A DNA stretch of 64,000 bases from Physcia stellaris. Taxonomy: Eukaryota; Ascomycota; Lecanoromycetes; Caliciales; Physciaceae. The stretch is taken from positions 434,001-498,000 of the forward strand of contig JABSSW010000022.1 of the NCBI GenBank assembly GCA_018902385.1. Reading direction: 5' to 3'. The translations under genes were made by a program, and so were the position numbers. Below are positions 57,114 through 64,000 of the stretch, piece by piece (the stretch's first letter is position 1; every line of letters begins with the position of its first letter). The notes beneath the pieces were generated by a model that was not told where the DNA came from, made no database searches, and worked only from the letters and a program-made list of their open reading frames with translations.

Positions 57114-60100
57114 ATGATGGGATCACTCGCTGGAAGCTTTTCAGAGGATTCCAGCGATTATCGCTGCTGCCTGCCTACAACAGGACGGGAAGAGGTGTCC
57201 GATGCAATCTGGCAAGATGTGTCTTTCAGGATCTTTGATAGCGATAGTGAGCTGGAAGCCCAGAGGAAAGAGACTGTCCTGGATCAAGATATTATTCTGA
57301 TTTCTTGGGCTTTACTTCTAAAAAGCTACACTCGCTCTGAGCTGGTCTCCTTTGCTGAGCTCTATGAGCAAGAGTTCTTCCAAGCAGATGTTGAAGATTC
57401 AAAGCCGAATGCAAGTAGCAGGAGAATCGAAACTCGTCTGCTACGATATCGATTACCAGATCAATGGAAATTGCAGAGTGTCCTCGCAAACAGGACGCCG
57501 GCCTCTAAGACGGCACGTTCTGAGCTTGACCTGGTCAACACAGCTGTATGGCTGTCTGAGGACCCCTTTCCATGCACGGACCAGAACTATAGAGCGGCCT
57601 CATTCGAAAGGCTTGAGAAATCAGTGAACAATGACCAGGTGAGTGATTCTTTCATAAAATTCGGAATCAGTTTCTCTATTCTGGGCTGCCTGCATAGCTC
57701 TGGGCCTCTTGCTTCTTGCTAGGAATTACAATTCTAGGAAAATTGGTAGAGATTGCATTTAACTTTATCATTATCAACTACCAACGTTACCTCAAAACGT
57801 CAAGTCCTGATCCTATATGTGCCTCTAGATGGCTAGCAGCTAACACATCGAGTTGTAGTTCACATTCCTGCTAAAATTGGATACTATCAACCATCATGCG
57901 ATACTTGATTATCGATTGCCCCAGGTAAACGAGCAATATGCTCTCTCAATTGTACAAAACTTTCAAATGATTGCTAGGCATGTTACCCGGGAAAGAGAAT
58001 TGCATATGTACCAGATTGATACCATCAGTTCGCACGATACAGAATGCATAGTTTCATGGAATCCAAAAGATCCCTTCGAGCAGGAGACCAAAGCATGCGT
58101 ACATGAGCTTTTTACAACAACAGCACGTTATATCCCAAACGCTGAAGCTGTTTCTGGCTGGGATGGTACCTTGACTTACGAAGAGCTTGACCATCTTTCC
58201 AGCATCGCTGCTGCGCGATTAATAGGCCAAGGTGTCAAGCCCGGTATGACTGTCCCTTTCGCATATGATAAGAGTATCTGGGCAGTGGTTGCCACGATGG
58301 CAATAGTGAAAGCTGGAGCAGCCTTGGTACCCCTAAACCCACATGACCCTCTAGCAAGGCTCGAAGAGATTATAAGGAGCCTCGACGCCAGCGTAGTGGT
58401 TACGATGCAAAACTTTGTAGAAATATTCCAAGATTTGGTGACGCATGTCACAGTATTTTCGAAAGAGACGCTCTTTGAAAATGGCTATAGACCTCTTACC
58501 CCTAGGACCGGTGTCTCACTATCTGATCCTATATTCATTCTCTTCACATCTGGATCTACAGGGCGGCCGAAAGGAATGATTCATACTCACAGATCAATCG
58601 CAACACACGCCTTAACGCATGGCGCCGCAATGTCGTATCACGGTTCTAGAGTCTTGCATTTCGCGGCTTATGCTTTCGACGTAGCCTTCATGGACATATT
58701 CACGACCCTTCTCTTTGGAGGGTGTATCTGTGTACCGTCAGAGTCTGATCGTAAATCTAATATCATCAGCTTTATCAATTACATGAGAGTTGACCATGCA
58801 ATCCTGACGCCTTCTTTCGCAGGTCTGATCCAACCGGCCGAGGTACCTACTTTGAAGACACTTGCCGTTGGCGGTGAAGCATTGCCACAAGATCGAGTAA
58901 GAAGATGGGCAAACCATGTCAACCTTCTCCAAATTTATGGACCCGCAGAAGTTGGTATCTGTATGATGATGAAAATGAGATTTACTACACCTGGAGCAAT
59001 GGTTGGTTTTCCATTGGACAATTCTTCGTGTTGGCTCGTGGATCCAGATGACGATTCACGTCTCGTACCCATTGGTGCAACTGGCGAACTACTAGTGGCA
59101 GGTCCGAGTGTAGCACGCGGATACGTAAATGACGAGGCACGAACACAGCTGTCTTTCGTGGATCCCCCTACGTGGGCATCAAAATTGGGTCTGCCGTTTA
59201 AAGTGTTCTACAAGTCAGGCGATCTGCTCCGGTACAATATCGATGCATTCGATGGCTCCTACATCTTCGTTGGACGCAAAGATTCGCAGATCAAGCTTCG
59301 AGGTCAGCGGATTGAAGCAGGAGAGGTGGAATATCATATTGGCCACCTACCAGGAGTCGCCTATTCTGTAGTACTGAAGCCCGACAAGGGATGCTATGCC
59401 GGAAAACTATTAGCCATCGTGCAATTGGAATCCACTGGTGGGTTGAGGGCGCGGCTGGTCGATGGAGATATCCACTTAGCAGAAAAACAAGACTTGACAG
59501 CAGAGGTACTGAGGCACAGGCTAGAGCAGGTGCTGCCAAAGTACATGATTCCGGATGAGTGTCTTGTTGTCCGCAACATGCCATTTGTGCCATCGTTGAA
59601 AATTGATCGGCGACGAATCTCTACTTGGGTTGCGGAGATAGACTCTCGACCTAAGATGAAAGGCATTCCTACCATCAGCAGGATCGACCCTGACGAAATC
59701 ACAGCAGCAGCTCTAACCAAGTATGTAGCGAAATTACTAGCAGCTGACGATGGTGAACAACGCCTTCGTTTAGAGGCTCACGACTTCAGGCTTTTTGATA
59801 CAGGCATTGATTCAATCAAAATCATTTCACTTTCAATGTTCATACAACGAGAGTACGGTCTTACTGTTCCTATGGATGCGCTTATGGACCCCAGGACCAC
59901 AATCAGAGAGCTTGCTCATTGGATTGACAGTCATAGCCCACTTTCTGTCAATGATAGTCGTTCTTTAGCAACACCCTCTTCTTTCCGCTCCAGGGAAGTC
60001 AACGTCTACGATGAATCGTTGGCACTGACTAAAGCTCTTGTCAAGAGCTTGGAGCATAATAATGCGATAACGGAAGACACCGAAACAGATAATCACAGCA

Positions 60101-61464
60101 ACAAAAGCACGAACGGCCACTTACGGTCCCGGAACATCTTTCTCACAGGCTCCAGCGGCTATCTTGGCTCTGACCTCCTCCGTCAACTTCTCAAAGATTC
60201 TCATGTCCAAGTATATGTCACTTTTCGCTGCCAGTCCACATCCTCAGGCCTTGAGCGTGTTAAAGAGATCGCCCTGAAAGCCGGCTGGTGGTGCCCCTCT
60301 TACGAACATAGAATTACCATCTGCCCCGGCGACCTCTCTTCTCCCGATCTAGGTCTGGCTCCTAGGCACCAACAGCAACTAAATCCCCCAACTCTGAACA
60401 CAAGCTCCACCAACGGCTCCCATGCAGTACCCCCATATATCGACACCATCATTAACGCGGGCGCAAAGGTCCATTACACTCTCCCCTACACCACACTCTT
60501 CCCTATCAACGTCTCCTCGACACTAGATCTTCTCCGCTTCACCGCGCTCTCGCCCTACATCCACACCTTCATCCACATCTCCGGCGGCGAGAGCCCAGAC
60601 GTCGATTCCCTCTCCACGGATCCCGACTATCTGGCTTCGCTAAGCGACGCAAGCGGGTACACGCTGACCAAAAACATCGCCGAGAGAGTCGTACGGGATG
60701 CCGCTGGGCACTCCCTCCCTTCTATTTCCCCTCCTCCACTCCATCTAAGCGAATACTTCGCCACCAAGAAAATAAAGGTAGTGAAACCGGGCTACATCAT
60801 CGGCAGCGCCTCGAGCGGCTTCCGCGCCAACACCTCGGATTTCCTCTGGCGGCTTATCGCAGGCTGCGTCGAGATCGGGGCTTACAACGTCGAGGAAGAA
60901 GGGCGGTGGGTCTTTGTCGATGACGTCGAAAGCGTTGCTCGGCGCGCTGTTGGTCTCATTACTCCGACCTCCGTGCCCGGGCTTACGAGTTTGAATTCAC
61001 AAGAGGGTGGCACGGGTGCAAAGGAATCGCGCCTTCAGACAAAGGAAAAGGAAATGGACGGGGAAGAGGCACAGGGGAAGGGAGAAGGAAAAGGAAACGG
61101 GAAGGAAGAGAAAGTCCCGGGCGAGATAGACCGCGTGCTCAGCGGACTCCGCTTCGATGCCATATGGCAGGTCCTGGCGAAGGTCTACAGTCGCCGTTTC
61201 GAGGCGCTGCCTGCCGAGGCTTGGATGCGGATGTTGAGGGAGAAGGCGATCGAGAAGGGGGAGAAGGGGCTGTTGTTCCCGCTGCTGGGGGTTTTGGAAC
61301 GGGAGGGCGGAAGGATCGGGTGTGATTTTTTTGGGACGGCGGGTGGAGATGGAGATGGTGTTGGGAAGAAGGAAGAGGAAGAGGAGGAAGCGAGGATGAA
61401 GTCGGTCGTGGAGGGGAATGTGAGGTGGCTTGTTGAGACGGGCTTCTTGCCTGCTGTTTCGTGA
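57114..61464 (+). CDS. NRPS-like enzyme: partial condensation-like region, adenylation, thiolation, terminal reductase
   Basis: At least two exons: about 57114-57638 and 57859-61464, joined in phase 0; the true start may lie upstream. Exon 1 resembles the second half of a condensation domain (DIILISWALLLKSYTRSELV), and exon 2 opens with its usual end (INHHAILDYRL). Adenylation: ILFTSGSTGRPKGMIHTH (about 58,535), IYGPAEVGI (about 58,940), GELLVAGPSVARGYVND, YKSGDL (about 59,210) and KLRGQRIEAGEVEYHI. Thiolation: FDTGIDSIKI with the phosphopantetheine Ser (about 59,810). Reductase: FLTGSSGYLGSDLLRQLL (about 60,150), INVSSTLDLLRF and YTLTK, the catalytic Tyr/Lys (60,658-60,672). Family knowledge: A-T-R enzymes activate a carboxylic acid, load it as a thioester and release it reductively as an aldehyde or alcohol. 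The substrate cannot be read here. A Lys/Glu/Gly-rich insert sits in the reductase near 61,020-61,120. Confidence 0.88.
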
Positions 61465-62092
61465 AGATGATGGAGTGACGATATTACGAATAAAGAGCGG
61501 AGGAAATGGGTATGGGAGCTTGAGGGGGGTTTCTGATGCAGTGACGACCTTTTCTTTTTCTTTCTTTGATTAGTGCGCCGTTGGGAGAGATGTGATCTCG
61601 CTGCCTGCTTTTTTGAACGATCTTGTCACTCTTTTCGAGGATTACGTGGGGCTGATTGATTTTACGTTGATAGGGAAACTTCCTTTTTATCTACCTTTTC
61701 GATCTTTCCTTTCTTATTGGATCAATCCACAGTACTAGTCTAGAGATATAACGAAGTCAAGAATATTGTTCTGCATTTTGAGATTCGTAAAATTTCCCTC
61801 TTTCGTCGGGGTCGAGTTCATGAGATTTAGATGCTTACTATGCAAAAGAACTCATACTATCTCGAAATTTTGTTTGAGTGATTTGACGGCTTGACGGCTT
61901 GACGACTTGACGCACGACAAGAACCATTAGATGAGATAGTAAAGGATCTAGATAAGAGCGAAAATGCAATTCACAAACGGCCGAGTCAAGACGACAGAGA
62001 ACTAGGACAACATGACACACCAGCGAAATAGCTTGATACAACATCCACGAGATCTTCAACCTTTTCCCCTCCCTCCCCCCCTCCCACACCCC
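61465..62092. other. Convergent intergenic region
   Basis: About 630 bp with a short tandem of GACGGCTTGACGGCTTGACG near 61,884. No supported gene. Confidence 0.45.
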
Positions 62093-64000
62093 TCAAAAAG
62101 CCCCATCACAAAGTACGCCAAGCTCACACCCCCACACAAAAACCCACCACAGCCCAACCCAGCTCATCCACGCGTCCCGTTCCTTGGGCCCTTTCCTCGG
62201 CCTCTTGACCCCATTCTCATCCTCCTCGAGCAGCTCCTCCCACTCCGGGATGTCGGGGGGCCAGATCATGTATCGTACCGGTGTACTGACCTTGGCCGCA
62301 AGCCCGATCAGCTTGACGGCCGCGCCTGGGCACACCGCCAAGATACCGCCGGCGCCAGAGCTTGCGCGATTGGGTAGACCTAAGAGTAGAGGCGACAAAG
62401 CGTAGACTACGTAGAGTATGTACAGAGTGATGTCTGGGCTACGTAAACGGGTCAGGAGCGGCTTGCGGTGCTTGGCGGAGCATTCCTTGAGGCTTGACGA
62501 TGTAGCGCCGCAAACGACGAATTCGGGGGCGGAGAAGGATCGCGGGAGGAGATCGAGGACGTTTCGATATGCTGAGTCTATGTATCGGTTTGCCATGTCA
62601 GTCAAATGACGATGTGGCTCTTGAGCTGGACTTACATGGCGCGGTCCAGACTTCTTGACTGTGGAAATTCGCTACCCGTGCCAGGCCAACGTGTTGGTAG
62701 AGGACCCATGTGTTGAGTTTTTGTGCAATCCACACCAGGAGAGCGAGCTTTCTTAGCCAGGACAAAGGGGTTGCATTGTCGTTGATGAATTCTGTAAAGC
62801 TGTCCTGCGGGGCGGACAAGACGGCCAACGGTAGCGCAATCATGGCTAATGTGATTCCTAAGGGAGAGAAGTCTCGCAGGACATAAAGCATGTTCACGGC
62901 TCTTTGTCCAGGGGTCATTCGTGATGCGATTGCCGAGCGACCTGGGAGGTAGTATCCTAGGCGTTGATGAACTTCAATGCCGGCGTCCGTCTGCAAGATT
63001 TAAGTTTCTTCTTATGGATTAATGCTATGATTACTAACTCACCCATCGCATCCTCTGCTTCACAAGAGTTTTGATATTTGTGGGGGCCAATCCAAATTGG
63101 AGATTCTCCCTGACCTGGAGAAGTTTGTGTCAGATATGTCCTTACCGTTAATCTAGTGAAGATCTTTCTGTTCTGGCCCTGTTCGAATTGAGCATCAAGA
63201 TGATGCTCCAGCTCTTCCAGAGAATAAACAGATATCAAAAGGGTTTGAAAAAAAAACCAAAATCCTACTCACGAAGGCAATACCCCATCCCCGGTCACTA
63301 AGCATAGACGAGCACATATAATCCTCGCCAGAATCCGCCAATGGCCACCCCCCGATACTCTCTATTGCAGATCTACGAGCAATATACCCCGTACCAGTAC
63401 ACATAGCAGCCCCTAGGCGATCATTGAGCGCTTCTTGAATAGTGAAGTAGATGTCAAAATCGGTCAATTGGCCGAGTGTATCAGAAGCAGTCTCCGGGAT
63501 GTTGTAATACTTTTGCGGCTGGCAAACAAGTCCTACGTTATCGTTGAGAAGTAAGTGCGGAACCATCTTCTGCGCCCAGTTCTTATCCGGTATCATGTCA
63601 GCATCTAGGGCAGCAATCAAACATTCCGAGCTTCTGTCATTGCGAATGGTATTGTTCTTGTGTTTGCTAAGGCGGTTATGACTCTCCTCTATACCAAAGC
63701 GGAGGTTCCCAGATTTGAAATTGGAAGGCTCACCAGGCTCGAGCTGCCTCGAAAGATATGCAATCGGCGTAAAGTTTTTGTTTTTACTGGCTAAGACTTG
63801 GTTCATATTCCCAATGACCGACTCAAGCTTTCCGTCATGCCCATCGTCAAGAACATACACCCTGAGTCGGTCGGCCGGATAATCTTGTGTTGCTGCAGCA
63901 GCGGCAGTGTTACTAATGATACTAGCAGCTTCACCGCAGCATGTAACCATCACATCGATGTCCGGTGCAAGATCCCCATTCAAGCGGTATCGAGCTCTCG
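62093..64000 (-). CDS. Family-2 glycosyltransferase (cellulose-synthase-like), 5' end beyond the window
   Basis: Minus strand, open at the window edge. Exons in view: 64000-63273, 63114-63043, 62990-62636 and 62577-62093; phases agree. Family knowledge: processive GT2 enzymes are membrane proteins that polymerise or transfer sugars from UDP-sugars. Seen: IDVMVTCCGEAA, the UDP-site Asp pair VYVLDDGHDGK, the DxD motif ALDADMIPD, GTGYIARRSAIESIGGWPL with the catalytic ADSGEDYMCS, and KQRMRW, the Q-x-x-R-W motif, in the 72-bp second exon. The C-terminal half has several hydrophobic helices (MLYVLRDFSPLGITLAMIAL; LYILYVVYALSPLLLGLP; WMSWVGLWWVFVWGCELGVL). The 158-bp first intron contains a cryptic donor and acceptor. 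The N-terminal membrane part is missing because of the window border. Confidence 0.88.

Overview
This window is nuclear DNA of a filamentous ascomycete (Pezizomycotina). The genes have many short introns (about 45-170 bp, GT...AG), are densely packed on both strands, and encode recognisable fungal proteins: TFIIH Tfb4, a DASH subunit, Trm2, mitochondrial uS5m and Rib3. The sequence does not fix the order or genus. Most gene models below were assembled by hand across introns from reading frame, splice signals and recalled family patterns; no search was run.

Layout. 0.4-13.9 kb is a conserved housekeeping block: Tfb4 (+), a taspase-like threonine peptidase (-), a CXXC zinc-binding protein in five small exons (-), a mitochondrial PPR-type protein (+), tRNA m5U methyltransferase Trm2 (-), mitochondrial ribosomal protein uS5m (+) and Dad3 (-). 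13.9-17.2 kb is gene-poor, with one weak multi-exon candidate and a 23-bp minisatellite. 17.2-26.5 kb is accessory and metabolic: an NmrA-like reductase, a VOC/glyoxalase-fold protein, a P-loop sulfotransferase-like protein divergent from an arylsulfotransferase (ASST), Rib3, and a divergent transaldolase.

26.8-52.4 kb is one 25.6-kb transposon nest. A pogo/Fot1-like DNA transposon (TA target duplication, 24-bp inverted ends) has been split by three separate Ty3/Gypsy-type LTR retrotransposons, each with a recognisable LTR pair and 5-bp target duplication. The interior has an extraordinary composition: CC and GG are almost absent (none at all in 45,001-46,000) while CG, CA and TG remain common. 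This points to RIP-like C-to-T mutation in an unusual context. The outermost LTRs are much less altered than their inner partners.

52.4-64 kb resumes with what looks like a small secondary-metabolite cluster: an MFS exporter, a 2-oxoglutarate/Fe(II) oxygenase and an NRPS-like adenylation-thiolation-reductase enzyme. It is followed by a family-2 glycosyltransferase that runs off the right edge. The transaldolase on the other side of the nest belongs to a type I associate with such clusters, so the nest may have split a formerly compact cluster.

Two host genes (taspase-like and ASST) each need one extra base in a run of five G/C to keep frame. Either the assembly undercalls homopolymers or both genes are recently damaged.
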